64,000 bases of DNA from Dastarcus helophoroides (GCA_028583605.1 CM053331.1:30130177-30194176), one strand, 5' to 3'; numbered from the stretch's first letter, positions 32,733 through 45,224 are shown. The notes: a model not told the origin generated them from the letters alone. Numbers and translations: made by a program.

Positions 32733-35700
32733 CAGTGGCGGCTGGTCTTAAAGAGCGCGAGAGCGCGCGTCCTCGTGAAATGAGCGAACTATTCTTTTTT
32801 ATATAATATAAAAGATTTGGATTTATCTCATTTTTAAGCACAAAGTAATAATATACTAATTAACTAATACTTGTGAGTGACTTGAAATAACGTACGCAAA
32901 CGTTTTATTTCATATTATATATTATGAGGAAATTGAAATACGTTGGTGCGCGCAGAATTATGCACCTAGCGTGGTTGTCGTGTGATGGCTATCAACAGCC
33001 TCAGCGGAATACGGAGAAATAAACTAGATACACCGCGTTAAAACTAGCCCTGGGAACGCTGCACCCCGCTTATGCGCTATTGCCAAATGGTGAGTACGAG
33101 GCACAGTTTGGAGTGTGTATTTACGGTTTATGATGCAAGATGCGTAGGTGCCGGCTGATCTGATTGCGATTACTAATTCTGCCGTTTACAGGCCTAACTG
33201 CTAACAGTACCGCTATTCACAAAGAGATAGCAGTACCCATTCTAGGGTTTAATTATTAATTTGTTGATTTCGTTCTAATTATAGGGAAAATAGTCGCTGA
33301 ATAAACACGCACTACTAATAATGACATTGACAGTACGCGTAAAAATTTGAAGTGCATATTTTTCAGTTTCAGTATTTTCCTTTAGATTTAAGATTTAATT
33401 CTGTGCTTAAAATGAACAGTACCAGTTTTTTATTAAAAAAAAAAGATTTTAGTTAACTTCCACTGGAAGAAAAAGTAAAAATAAAAGAACTAGGTAGACC
33501 TTTGCCAATGGTAAAACTAGAACAGAAGTGTGAAAAAAAAATCTAAAAAAAGAGCGTTTACAAGGCATTTTTCTACGAATACCTATAAGAAGAATAACTG
33601 TATATGTGGTTGCGAGGTAACGAATTTGCTGTACTGTTTTCCGTGTGTGTTATTTTACAATCCACCGGGGTCTTCACCGTCAGATTTAAGTTGGGCTAGA
33701 ACCGGAATAAAAGATTTAACTATTTATTATTAAAAAACATGAGGGATCGCATAGTCATATTAATGCTTGCACAGCGGTCGCTTTACTTGGAGAAGTCAAT
33801 ATTATAGCTGAACTTAATTCTGCTCATAGGCAACATATAATGGAATATACTAAGAAAGTTAGAAAAAATCGCTATATTTTGAAATGAATTATTTCCTGCA
33901 TGAAATTTGGAGCGCATTCGAATTAGCACTCAGAGGTCATGAAGAAAGTAAACAATCATAAAATCGTGAAATATTTAGGGAACTTGTCGATTTTTCCGCT
34001 GAATTAGATGTAACCCTTCAAGAACATTTAAAAACTGCAACCGTTTTTCAAGGAACATCAAAAACCATACAAAATGAAATATTAGATTCTATACTGGCGA
34101 TTTGCAGAGATGAAATCAGTAAACAAATTAGAGATTCAGAATTTCTGTCTGTTCAATGTGACGAAACTACAGACGTAACTAATTGGTGTCAGTTTTGGGG
34201 ATTTAAAAGACTTAAAGACAAATCCGCCAAAGGCATAACAGAATGTATCGAAGAAGAACTGGACCCTTTAATTTTGCAAACACCTCACAAATTAATTGCA
34301 CACACTTACGATGGTGCAAAAGTTATGAGTGGCTCTATAAATGGAGTGCAGACGCAAATTAAATCAAAATATCCTTATGCCCATTATGTTCACTGTTATG
34401 TTCACCGGCTTAATCTTATAATGTAGAACATTCCAAAGTTCGTGTATTTTTTAATAACCTATCAACGCTATTCCTGCTTTTTTTTCTAAATTGGTCTAAT
34501 CCATGTGATGTCTTTAAAGAAATTGTCAAACAGAGATTGTCCAATGTGGCAGGAACTCGGTGGAATCATAATATTAGAACAGTAAATACTGTGTATGAAA
34601 ACCGGGAAGAGCTAATGAAGTATTTGAAAAAATAGAAGAACGATGTACAAATGGTGCAACTTTAAATGAAGCTTCCGGCTTCAGACGAGCTTTAGAAGAC
34701 ACAGAATTTATGTTTTGGTTGACATTGTTTCACAAAATTCTTCCACACGTCGGCGTTCTTTATAATCAAATTCAGTCAAGAAATAAGGATAGTATACAGC
34801 TGCAAAAAGACATAGTTAATTTTGAAAACACCATTTCTACCATTAGAAATGTAACAGAAGACATTGAGAAATGCGTCAATACAAACTTTCCAAGTAGAAG
34901 AAGAAAAAGAAGTGATGATCATTTACAAAAAAGTGTGTATGCCAAAGAAATCTGAGACGTAATCATAACACAAATGAAGGAGTGATTTTCGTACCGTGAA
35001 CACATTCTAGCTGCTGAACTATTTAAAAATCAACTATTTAAAAGTTTTGCAGCTACTTTTCCAGTTAGTATTTTCGAAGCTGTGACTTCTGCTTATCCAC
35101 ACATATCTGCGCTTCGATTGAAAACAGAACTGACAGTTATTTATTCAAGACCGGATTATGTTGATATTATTGGTGCCGTTAATTTATTGTCATTTATGTC
35201 AGAAAATAATTTAACTGAAACATTTTCTGAAACAGTAAAATTATTAAATATAATTTTAACAACATCAATGACAACTGCAGAATCAGAACGCTGTTTTTCG
35301 ACGCTTAAAAGAATTAAAAGTTTCTTAGGCAATACTATGAACAATGATCGTTTAAATGCATTAGCGATGATGTCTATTAACAAAAATATGGTGCAAGAGA
35401 TGAAAAAGTAATAGAATACTTTATTTCCTTAAAAGGTCGTAGAGCGGATTTATTTATAGAAAATATTTTTTTTTGTGTTTTTGTACAGTTTAATTACAAC
35501 TTTGTAATAAAATACATTTTATCTTCCAATGTAGTTTTCATTAAAAAATAATATAATTTTACTCCTATGAAAGCAAATAAATAAAAAATAATTAAGTAAC
35601 CTAAAGCGGTAGCGAGGTGCAACCGTACAGAGTGCTTTAAAAAGGCTCAGAAATGTCGATAATGTTTTTTTTGTACTCAATCAATATAATTTAGAGATGA

Positions 35701-35897
35701 TAACCCAAAAATATTTTGTTATTAGATGGTAATTAAATTTAATTCGTAAAAATACTATTAAATATCACACCCTGTGTATCATTTTTGTTTCTCCTAAATT
35801 TAATACCTTGCTACGGCATCGGAGTCACTTAAACTCTTAACTATTAATATTTTTTGCATCTGCGCACCCCCTGTTAAAAAGTCACCAGCCGCCACTG
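32733..35897 (+). mobile_element. hAT transposon, transposase-bearing but decayed
   Basis: Termini CAGTGGCGGCTGG / CCAGCCGCCACTG and a perfect 8-bp duplication AATTTCAA (32725-32732 and 35898-35905). It carries a plus-strand hAT transposase relic (33412-35411). It is the better copy of the family; a rearranged copy in opposite orientation lies at 48072-54568, with the same subterminal phrase GCGCGAGAGCGCGCGTCCTC. Confidence 0.95.
33412..35411 (+). pseudogene. hAT transposase relic (TTF zinc finger, RNase H-like, C-terminal dimerisation)
   Basis: Protein fragments in several frames: a TTF/BED-like cysteine region near 33560-33720 (RHFSTNTYKKNNCICGCEVT, YCFPCVLF, WARTGIKDL), an alpha-helical part (33740-33890), the RNase H-like first catalytic motif LSVQCDETTDVTNW at about 34150, a helical middle (34710-34955), and the hAT C-terminal dimerisation domain (35082-35411, LTTSMTTAESERCFSTLKRI). 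The pattern resembles zinc finger MYM1-like hAT transposases. Several stop codons and frameshifts (for example in-frame TAG near 34425 and TAA near 33730) show it is not functional. A cut-and-paste transposase binds the element ends and moves it. Confidence 0.88.
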
Positions 35898-36544
35898 AAT
35901 TTCAATAAAAGCCAGCCAGATTTTTAATTGTTTACAACCCCTTTACATGAAAAAGGTAATTTCCCACATACTTATTTTTGAAAATAAATTTTGTTTTTAA
36001 AAAAACATGTGTAATAATAATGTCAGTAGAGTAATATTTGATATAAACTATTTCAGAGGCAGTTTTATTACTTTTATTTTGAAACCTACTGCGAAAAATT
36101 CACATTTGCATAACTTAAAATGAACGTAAGGCAAATTTTGAAGGCAAATATCTTGAAAACGGTTGCTTGTATCAACATTTAAAAAGAATACCTTTTTTTC
36201 GTAAAAAATGTAGGTAAATAAAAATATCTATTTAAAATAAGTATACATGAGTGTACAAAAAAGTTATGATGCTTTAGAATAATACAAGGTAGCGCAGGTG
36301 GCGCTCCCTATAAGTTACTGACAATCTGTTAGCAAATTAGAATTTATTTACCAAAGAAATCCCCCTCTATGCCAAATTTCATGTCTATACTGAAATGTGT
36401 TCATCAGTTATGCGAAAAAATCACAATTTTCTTTTCAACTTTGACACCTTGTATCTCTGTTAATATCAACTTTTGGTATAAGGTAAATGTGGCTAAATCA
36501 CGTTATTTTTATACAAAAAATCTACTCTTGCTCTATGTACCATT

Positions 36545-37626
36545 GATACCGGAGCAGGAATAATTTAAGTTTCCCGCTCTTACTCTCACTCTGACGCCGC
36601 TAGATGGATCCAAGCACTAGGCATTGACCAATAAATTTCCATCCCCGACGATTCACGATCGTCCCCTACCAACGGAAAAACAACACAAGGAGGGTTGGTC
36701 ATTAACCGCCCTTGCTCGACTCGATCTCTCCAAGTTTGTACACCGAACCGAGAACACCTACCAGAGAATTCCGAACACGTGCCTAGTGCTTCGACCGCTA
36801 ATTTGCTTTAAGATTATTTACCCGTTTAATCTAATAGTGCCACGGCGAAAACTCCAGCTAAAACTGTAAGTTTGCGCATTTCTTTTTATCCATTTGTCCG
36901 AATTATATATTTGTATCGTGCTGCATTGTCCAGTTGTTGTGAATTGTTTATTTACGTCCTGTGGACCTAATCCGACCACGTGCTTGTTAAAAACGAGCAA
37001 GTTCTAGGTGAAATTCGAATTTTATTCGAGTTCCGTCCGAAGAATTAATTCTTATTCTCTTGTCGAGTAATATTTTATATTTCCTCGATCGTAATCGCCC
37101 CTGGAAGATTTCCTAACCGCGTGCAAACGCCTTAATAGCTAATTCGAGAGTCAGCGACTTGACGCCCCTTTTATTTCATTTTGTTTAGTTGCACGTGTAA
37201 AAACCCGTTAGACGCCATTTTCTCGTATTTACCAGTGACATTGTCTTTTGTAGTTGACACGCAGTGCACCAACTGTTGGTTGACACGCATTGCGCCTTCT
37301 GTGGCTGACACGCAGTGCTACCATCTATTGGTTGACACGCAGTACACTACTTGACATTTCTCTGGCGCAATCTCGCGTTCATAGACACAATTCCATCTGT
37401 CACTTGTCGTGTCTATGATACCAACACTCCGTTAGTGACATTTGCAATTTCCCTGTTGGACAGTGTTGCCAATAAACATTTTGAATTATTGTGTGTGTGT
37501 GGAGCGAGTTTTAGCTGTGGTTATCTTCGTATACACGCTTGTTCCTTTGCTTATCTTCTATTCACTCACCACGCTTTATTTACGCATTTTATTTTATTTT
37601 TAATAATTTATACCGAGTACGGTATA
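36545..37626. mobile_element. 1.08-kb insertion in the foldback's right arm
   Basis: Interrupts the arm between GTACCATT and ACCATTACTTATGG, giving a duplication ACCATT at 36539-36544 and 37627-37632. The inner ends are GATACCGGAG... and ...GAGTACGGTATA (ATACCG inverted). The sequence is less AT-rich than its surroundings, carries a 26-bp tandem repeat (37253-37350) and an AATAAA near 37472. LTR-like or SINE-like origin is possible; I do not recognise it. Confidence 0.6.
37253..37350 (+). repeat. tandem repeat, about 26-bp unit, four copies
   Basis: GTTGACACGCAGTGCACC-type units start at 37253, 37279, 37304 and 37331 (spacings 26, 25 and 27 bp). The GACACGC core is constant and the ends vary. 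Confidence 0.85.
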
Positions 37627-37654
37627 ACCATTACTTATGGTTCACTCTGTATAT

Positions 37655-37853
37655 TCAGTTCGACTTTTTTTTCTTAAAATTTCGACCTTTTCCTGAAGTG
37701 TTCCTCAAAATTCTCCATTTTTCTGAAATTTCGACAAAGCTTGATTCTCTGGGAAATTTCGAATTTTTACCAATTTTCGACTTTTTTTCGACATTTCGAT
37801 CCTTTTCTCAAAATGCCAATGAAAATGCCAACTATCGCATTCGCATCCGCTGT
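37655..37853. repeat. short T-rich quasi-repeat segment
   Basis: TTTTCTTAAAATTTCGACC-type modules up to the oligo(T) that marks the LINE 3' end. Confidence 0.5.
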
Positions 37854-37865
37854 TTTTTTTTTTAC

Positions 37866-38483
37866 TTAAATCGACTCGCAAAGGGTAACCCCATTATGCT
37901 TCAAAGCACTGTGAGTAGGATGCGGAAACAAGGATAGAGGACGATGAACCGCCTTCTTAAACAAGGATAGGTTGTAATTTTTGGGGAAAATTTCTTTCGG
38001 TAACAAGTTCCACAACTTGGAAGTTCTATAGAAAAAAGAGTCTCCGTAGACAGAAGTCCTCACTGTGTCAAGCTGGACCGCACAGGAATTTGCTGTCTCC
38101 GACTGTCTAGTACGCCTCAAGAATCTTGCCCTTGAGGAGATCAATTCTATTAGTTCCTGCGAGCATCTTCCATGATAGTACTTGTAGAAAAGAGACAAGT
38201 CACCAACCATACGCCTGTGCTCTAGTGTTTCGAGAGAATCGGTCAGGCTCTCGTCATCAATTAGGCGAATCTCTCTTCTTTGAATTGAATCCAAGAGAGC
38301 TAAAGTGTGTTTTGGGGCTGAACTCCAAACATGAGAACAGTATTCTAGTGTTGGCCTAACTTGAGCTTTGTATAGTGTTAATAGCTGATGAGATGTGAAG
38401 TACTTTTTAGCTCTAAAAAGAAAGCCTAGCTTCTGAGAGGCAGATTTGGCAATGATCGTCCCAAGAGAAGTTAGTGCTCGCAT
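37866..38483 (-). pseudogene. LINE C-terminal domain
   Basis: A 205-residue open block: LGFLFRAKKYFTSHQLLTLY, KAQVRPTLEYCSHVWSSAPK, LDSIQRREIRLI, then FYRTSKLWNLLPKEIFP. This is the conserved region after the RT of jockey/CR1-like elements (YKAxVRPxLEYxSxVW). It is the longest intact piece and ends just before the oligo(A). Confidence 0.9.
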
Positions 38484-38742
38484 TCACTCCTAGGATAGAT
38501 AGATCAGATACATCGGAAGGATTTTACCGTCCATTAGTATGTTTGTTGCATTATCCCTTCATGTTTTCTTACAGAAAACCGCGGCGTGAGTTTTTGAAGT
38601 GTTGAAGTCGACCAAATTGTTCTTACCCCATTCCAGAATAATTTCGAGATCCTGATTAATCGTCTGTATCTGCTGTTATCTTAGTGGATTTGAAGCAGCG
38701 ATAGCTAATGGTTTGTCGGAGAAAAAAGATAGCACAAGGTTA

Positions 38743-39211
38743 CTATTGTCTGCGTAGCTGTATATAGGATTGGAAGTTGAAGCTAAGAGATCGTTTATGT
38801 GTAACAGAAATAGAGTAGGAGACAGAACAGACCTGAATAGATCTGTCAGCGAGAAAATTGGATATCAAATGACAGAGTCCAGGAGGAAGACCATAAGATG
38901 TTAATTTGGTGAGAAGAGATCGGTGCCAGACTCTGTCGAAAGCCTTTGAGATATCCAATGCCACAATCCTAGCCTCACCATGTTTCTCCATAGCTGAGTT
39001 ACAGATATGAGTAACATGCCAATAGATCGCCAGTGGAACGTTGTTGTCTAAAACCGTATTGCCTGTCGGAGATGATTCTATTTTCCTCCAGATATTTGAG
39101 AATCTTGATGTTGATAATCTTTTCCATCACTTTTGATATAACGGGTAACAAAGATATAGGGCGATAGTTGTTAGCCAGATTCCTTTTTCCCTTTTTAGGG
39201 ACAGGCTGCAC
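38743..39211 (-). pseudogene. LINE reverse transcriptase palm, two fragments, YADN in place of YADD
   Basis: Fragment one (39211-38999) has NYRPISLLPVISKVMEKI and DRQYGFRQQRSTGDLL; fragment two (38991-38743) has IVALDISKAFDRVWH (box A aspartates). At 38756-38745 the active-site box reads YADN where the family has YADD. The enzyme would copy LINE RNA at the nick; this copy is frameshifted and lacks the second aspartate. Confidence 0.88.
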
Positions 39212-39285
39212 TCTAGCAGATTTTCAGATGTTAGGGAATACACCTTAGTTGTAAGAGAGTGTGAACAATTTGCTTAGGACAGGAG

Positions 39286-39852
39286 TCAACTCTGGGTGCA
39301 GCTTTTAAGAACAATAGCGGGAATACCATCAAGGCCAGAAGCTTTTGAGGTGTCGAGCTCAAGGAGAATTTTCCTGATTGTGCGTTGTCTGAAAACAACT
39401 TCAGGCATCGAAGTGCCAACCTTAGGAAGAATACGAGGTTCTGCGTTTCGAGAATCAAGATTGGAATTTTCAGCAAACATTAAGGCTAACATGTCAATCT
39501 TTTCCTTGGAGGTAGTAGCAATATTGCTATTTTCATCGAGTAAAAGTGGAAAATTTGAAGGTGTAAAATTCTTTCCAATCGACTTTGCAAATCCCCAAAA
39601 GGACTTGGAACCGTTCGGACAGTTGATAAGCCTCTGGCGCATTTTACGATCGAAATCACCTTTTGCCTCATCAATAACCTGTTTACAAGAATTTCTTGCA
39701 TCTTCAAATATGGTCCGAGTGTCGACTGAGGGATTATTTTGCCAACGACGATATGCGCGATTTTTGCAGGAGACAGCCCGAGCACATTTTTTACTGAACC
39801 ACGATTTACTGGAGACAGACATCTTTTGGGACTGGGGAATTGAGCATTCCAT
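39286..39852 (-). pseudogene. LINE linker between endonuclease and reverse transcriptase
   Basis: Reads WFSKKCARAVSCKNRAYRRW, RQRLINCPNGSKSFWGFAKS and LDTSKASGLDGIPAIVLKSC. The last phrase is the RT-entry motif (SGLDGIP) typical of jockey/CR1-type elements. The frame breaks after about 39286, and the continuation is in the next fragments. Confidence 0.85.
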
Positions 39853-39950
39853 ACCAATCAGGATAGTTTCCGTGATGGATTCGGCGACTAAGGAAGGGTT
39901 GTCTGAGTTAAAGCAGACTTCCTGCCATGGGAAAGATGCAAAGAAGTCTC

Positions 39951-40835
39951 TTAATTCTTCCCAGTTTGCAGAATTAAAGTGCCAAATCCTATGGACTGCG
40001 TCTGGGAAGGAGGTGGTATATGAAGCGAGCGAGAGACTGCTTCAAGCTTGTGATCCGAATTTCCAAGTGATGATGTCACAGAGATTTTATACGAATTTGG
40101 TGAATTTGTAAGGAAAAGGTCGAGTAGATTAGGTTGATGGGTATCTATATCAGGAATTCTTGTGGGTTCCTCAACTAATTGCGATAGTCCACAAGTGATG
40201 GTGAAAGCCTCTGCCACCCTTCCCGCGTCGTCAGTTCGGGAAGAACACCTTAACCAGGGGATGTTGTGTACGTTGAAGTCACCGAGCAAGATAACCTCAG
40301 CTTTTGGATAATTCTTCTGTAGGTGATCAACGGTTACGGAGAGATAAGAGAAGAGCTGTCTGTATGAGGGATCGTTTGGAGACAAATGAAGTGAACAAAT
40401 GAAAATTACTTCGTTTTTAGAGCAGATTTTCAGCCAAATCACATCATGATCAGCAGATTCCAGTGCTTCTTCTCGTTGACAAGACAGGTCGCTTCGCGTA
40501 AAAGCACAAATTCCCTTCTTGTGTCGAAATTTTATGTGCAAGTCATAGTTAGGGCAAAGCAAATGGACTGTGTTGATGGATGAGGAGACTTGGGTTTCTG
40601 TCAGAGACAGCACATGGGGTCTTTCCTTTTAAAGGTGTTGATGAACCGAGTTTAGATTTGAGTTTAGACCCCGAACGTTACAGAATTGAATTTTAAATGA
40701 ATTGTTTGAAAGAAACTTGGCCCGTGGTACATTAAAATTTTCCGTCGATTTTGGATTCCCTCGTACACCCCCCACTCGGACATCCGAACGGGAGGGTAGT
40801 TTACATCCGAAATTTTTTGCACGAAGAGAATCCAT
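39951..40835 (-). pseudogene. LINE apurinic/apyrimidinic-like endonuclease domain (two frames)
   Basis: Starts IQFCNVRGLNSNLNSVHQHL, the usual EN entry, and continues LSLTETQVSSS, VILLGDFNVHNIPWL (catalytic GDFN), NLLDLFLTNSP and LGNSDHKLE (catalytic SDH). The enzyme nicks the target DNA to prime reverse transcription. The entry block and the body are in different frames, so the reading frame is broken near 40620. Confidence 0.88.
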
Positions 40836-40990
40836 AATCTTTGCTTTTAATAATTAGAAGAAAAAATCAGGGTAGATGAAAAAATGAAATAAGGAAAAGG
40901 ACAGGACGAGGAAAGAAGAATAGCAGAAACCGACTCACGTGTCAGAGACGGAAACATGATGTAAACATCATTTCACCGCCTCCTAGTGAT

Positions 40991-41520
40991 ACAAGGGGTA
41001 GTACTACCTCGGACGACTGAAAGTTCCAGTCTACCACCTACTAGCTGTTGAGACATTTGTGCGCAATATTCTGCAAACACGCCTCTCTTCTTTTTATCAT
41101 GGTGGGATCTAAAACCTCCCTAGCCGTTGGGAAAAATGCATAACAAAATCAGGAGATTATGTAGAAGAATGGTTAATAATTTCATATATGTATCTTGCAG
41201 CAATAAATTTTTAAAAAGAAATTGCGGTTCATATTTTATGTACCCTCGTATTATGTGATCGGTTTTCTAGAAATTTTGAAAAAAATAGCCTAAAATCTGC
41301 CAAAGTTGCTCCATTTTAGGGTATTTCTTCAAAATTTTGAAATCATGTTTTCTCGCAGATTTCGATTTTTTTCTCATTTCGAGATTAAGTTGAAAATTTC
41401 GACTTGTCTATGCAAGTTATATGTTTATTTTAAAATTGCTATTTACATTTTGATGTTCCGAGTTTGAGAGTTTATTTTTGGAATTTTTAGTGTTCGCGTT
41501 GCAAAAATTTAAAATTTTTC
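40991..41520. other. LINE 5' flank and T-rich quasi-repeat
   Basis: Positions 40991-41110 may still be LINE 5' UTR (GC-richer than the flank). From about 41260 the T-rich motif returns. No gene is visible. Confidence 0.4.
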
Positions 41521-44500
41521 TAGGACTTTCGAACCGGAACTGAACCGAAAATCGGAAACCGAAAAAAAACCGTTATTTTCGTCGGAATGAAAGCCGGAGT
41601 GAAACCGGAAAAAAAATCGGTTTATTTCGGTTCGTTGAATTTATGTCCTTAAAATAGTTTTATTTTACATTTCAGTTTGGAATTTTTTTTGGAGATTTCA
41701 ATTTCTTGTTTAAAATTTTATACAAATCCGGGCAACTTTGATCTCATAATTAGGAGTTTACTTTCAATTTCTCATTTCTGTTTAAAAATTACATTAGAAA
41801 CTAACAATTTCCACATTTTCTAAAAAATATTGACCTTATTCTCAAAATTTCAAATCAAATTAAAATTTTAAATTTTCGCTAAAATCTCACAGTTTCAAAT
41901 GAATCTTTTTTTCAAGATTTTCGACTTTTCATTTTGAAATTTCCACTTTCATTTAGAAATCACTCAAAATATTTCTTTTCTTCCCTTAAAATTTCGAGTT
42001 TAAAGTAAAAAATATAAATATCCACTGTTGTAACTTTAGAATAAAGCGGTTGCGCGTTTTTCATTCAAGCTAGGGAAACTGGACTTTCCTTACATTTTTA
42101 TTTGCAAATTCAAGTTTTTCTGGAAATTTGAACTTTTTTTAGAAAACTCCAAATTTACTTCTTTTCTTAAACTTCGGTTTTTCTTTCCTAATTTGATATC
42201 TCTATTTTTTGAAGGTATTAGTCAAATTTTCAATTTTTCGCCAATTTTTCTCTTTCAAATTCCATCTTTTTTAGTATTTCAATTCTTTTCAAAACCCCAA
42301 ATTTTAATTCTTATGATTTTATACACTAATGACTTCCTAAAACTTCCTAAAATTCCAAGGTATGATTTTTTTCGTAAAATTTTCGCTGCAATCTCGTTAT
42401 TTCAAATTTAACCCTGAAATTTTTAAATTTCATGTTACAAATTTCAGGGGAAATACAACACTATATTCCAAGTCAAAGCTGGGATCTTGAAATTGGGGTC
42501 GACATTTTCAGAATAAATGGTGACATCTTAAAAAATGTCTAATTTAAACCTCCAACGATATGTTTACGCTAAAATAATAATTTTTATTCTACTAATTGAC
42601 ATTTGCAACCCTTACTTCGTGGAATTCTTTAATAGTTTAATATTTTGCAAAGCATCTATTAGAAACAAAACATAAATTTAGATGCGCGAACACAGTAGAA
42701 GTATTACATATTTTCAATAACACCAAAAAAACTTAATTTCTTTGAAGCCATAGAAATTCACAAATATTTACAATCTAGTCAATTTACAATTACGAACGAG
42801 CAGCTTGATCTTCTGAACACACCTCTAATATTCGTAGGAGTCGGTGATCCATTGAGCTTGTTAGTATAACAACGGCTAAACCGGAGACTAAATAGACTGA
42901 ACGTTTCAATGTTGTCTCATGCGTACAGTTGAAGCTAAAATCCGGGGAAGTGGGGAAGTGCATTCCACTACTCTTTGAGTCTCTGGGACGCAGCCCAACT
43001 GGGCAAAATGGTCAGTCACAATAACCCCTAATTAAAAATGTCCTCGAAAATTAGGGGTCAACTGAGCAAAACATATTCTCTAGTGATTAAGGCTAATTAA
43101 GATTAGAATTTTAAATTTTTATTTCAACCAGTTCCATTTTTATTCGATTAATTGTGCTTAAGAGTTTATTTTGTTATTTAGTCTCTGGGCTAAACAAATT
43201 GGTGGTATGTTCGCCGATGATGCAGTAATGCGAAACCTGGTCCGGTGTTAGCAAATATCTATCGAAAACCTTGTGGAATTTTTAAATTTTGTTGCCTTTT
43301 TAGCATTAATAAAGTTAAATAATTATTAATTTTTGATCTGGAAACTTTGATTTTTTTCTCAAGATTTCGACTTTAACCTGGAATTGCGATATTTTTTTCA
43401 GATTGTTTAGAATTTAGAAGTTAAAATTGTGTTTTTTTAAATAATAATTGTTTTCGCGAAACTTACAGTATTAACTCGAAAGTTCGGCCTTTTGCTCCTT
43501 AAACTTTGGTGTCCAAAATCGATTCTCAAAATGTTAAATCTCTTCACGAACTTTTTAGCTATAGCTAAAATTTTTCCTACAATTTCGTCTTTAAAATTGA
43601 AATTCGCGTTTTTTTTTTCAGAATATTGGTCGTTGATTTTAAAATTTCAATGTTTTTACAGAAAATTAAAATTTAGAAATTACTGAAATTGCATTTTTTG
43701 TGGATTCTTTATTGTTCCGCTTAAAATATACATTTAACTTAAACATTTCGAATTTTTCCCAAAAATTTTACCAGAAGCTAGATTTCAAGCGCAAAAGTGC
43801 TAATTTGAATTTGAATATTTTATGTTATTTTTTTAATATGAATCTTAATTCAAAATTTCGAAAGAATATCCAAATTTAAAGAGAAAAATTAACATTCTTG
43901 AAAAAAGTCTAAATTTTGAAGAAAAACTAACTAAATTTATGATTAACAATCTTTCAAAATTAAACACACAGTTTCAAGTCCTTAAAATTTTGAGTTTCCG
44001 AGGTAAAAGTCGAAAATTCCAAACTTAAACTTATAGCCCTAGTCTTAGCTCAAAATGTTGAGAAAAATGTCTAGAACTAAAGAATAAAAGTCGACATATC
44101 GATAAAAATGGTTATACTTGCTAAAGAAAGACTAAATTTTATTTAAAGTCGAAATTTTAGAAAAACAAATAATAATATAAAGTACATACAAGTTTAAATT
44201 TAAAACTTCAAAAGAAAAAACTTAACATATCGAAAGAAAGTAAATATACTCGCCACAACTTTCTGACTTACTTTTTTTAGAAATTTTAAAGTTTTGAGCA
44301 ACATTTTCAGAAAAAAAATCGAATATTTGTGTTTAAGGTCAATATTTCTAAATTAAGGTATACGTTTTAAAAATTCTTCTGTTCACTTTTGAAGTTCTTT
44401 TGTCGAAATTTTGACTGTTTCATCAAAATCTCAATTTAAACCTTTTCATTTTATATTTTTTGGTCTTTTTCATTTTCATTTATTGTTTTTAAATTGATCT

Positions 44501-45224
44501 TTTTAATCCAAAGTTTGACAAAACAAGGTCAAAACAGTAAAAATCAGTTCTGTTAGAAAAAGTGAATCAAAATCAAAACTTCGCCAAAAAACCAAAATTA
44601 TGAAAGAAAAGTCTCTCAAATGTTCAATTCTAATCGTCAAATTTCGTATATTCCAGAACTTTTTAACTCTTGGGTGTATAATTTAAGATGTTTATGAAAA
44701 TTCCGAGTTTAAACTTAAATTTAACATTTCTGCAACCCATTTTGGAAATATTTAACGCAGAAATGTTAAATAAAATTAATAATGATAATCTTTCCGATCA
44801 ATAAGTCTACAATGAACAATAATTTAAAATTTCTAAACCCGAAAATGCGATTTAGTGTTTTGTAAAGTTCAGGTTTTCCTTGAAATTTGAACTCAAATTG
44901 AACTCAAAATTCAGGATTTCAGCTTGAATTTTTTTAATTTGAAAAATAACAAATATTTTCTTTTTTTTTTAGGCAAGATCAGGGCAGTTAAATGTTGTAA
45001 TATTAAAAAAAAAGACATTACAATTGTTAAATTATGTTCGAAAATCAATTTTTAATTCGAAAAACTTTTGAAAAATCAAAAAAATGGGTCACCCGGAACT
45101 AAATCGAAAACCGGAAAAAACTGTTATTTTTGTCAGAACGAAAACCGGAACTGAACCGATATAATTTTTTTGCTGGAACGAGAACCGAAAACCAGAACGA
45201 AAAAAATAACGGTTCGAAGCCCTA
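41521..45224. mobile_element. 3.7-kb element with inverted TAGGRCTTCGAACCG ends
   Basis: The left end TAGGACTTTCGAACCGGAAC pairs with the right end complement TAGGGCTTCGAACCGTTATT. Both ends carry clustered subterminal GAAAACCGGAAC/GAACCGA modules (41530-41640 and 45090-45215), an arrangement typical of hAT-like DNA transposons. No transposase is visible; the interior is AT-rich with a stretch of unique sequence at 42800-43300. No 8-bp target duplication could be matched, so the boundaries may be eroded. Confidence 0.65.

Larger units (their letters stand above)
32019..37654. mobile_element. long foldback (inverted-repeat) element carrying two nested insertions
   Basis: Arms of about 570 bp pair: 32021-32590 with 36005-36544 plus 37627-37654. 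Shared phrases in inverted sense include TATACCAAAAGTTGATATTA / TAATATCAACTTTTGGTATA, GGTAGCGCAGGTGGCGCTCC against GGGGGCGCTACCTGCGCTAT, and TACAGGGTACCATAAGTAAT against ATTACTTATGGTTCACTCTG. A hAT element sits in the loop (32733-35897) and a 1.08-kb insertion sits near the right tip (36545-37626). Removing both leaves about 1.4 kb. No coding sequence of its own; no clear target duplication. Confidence 0.8.
37854..40990 (-). mobile_element. CR1/jockey-like non-LTR retrotransposon, decayed
   Basis: Minus-strand LINE with an oligo(A) tail (T run 37854-37864 on plus). From 5' to 3' it has an N-terminal lead and endonuclease start (40835-40629), the endonuclease body (40613-39951), a linker (39852-39286), reverse transcriptase fingers/palm (39211-38743) and a C-terminal domain (38483-37866). 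Frameshifts separate the blocks, so it is not autonomous. The 5' boundary is approximate, and no target duplication was found. Confidence 0.9.

Noticed and set aside
37253..37350. CRISPR-like array
   Set aside because: Four 26-bp units without unique spacers in a eukaryotic transposon context: an ordinary minisatellite.
39296..40111. 271-codon plus-strand ORF
   Set aside because: It lies antisense to the LINE endonuclease and linker, whose minus-strand translation is clearly recognisable.
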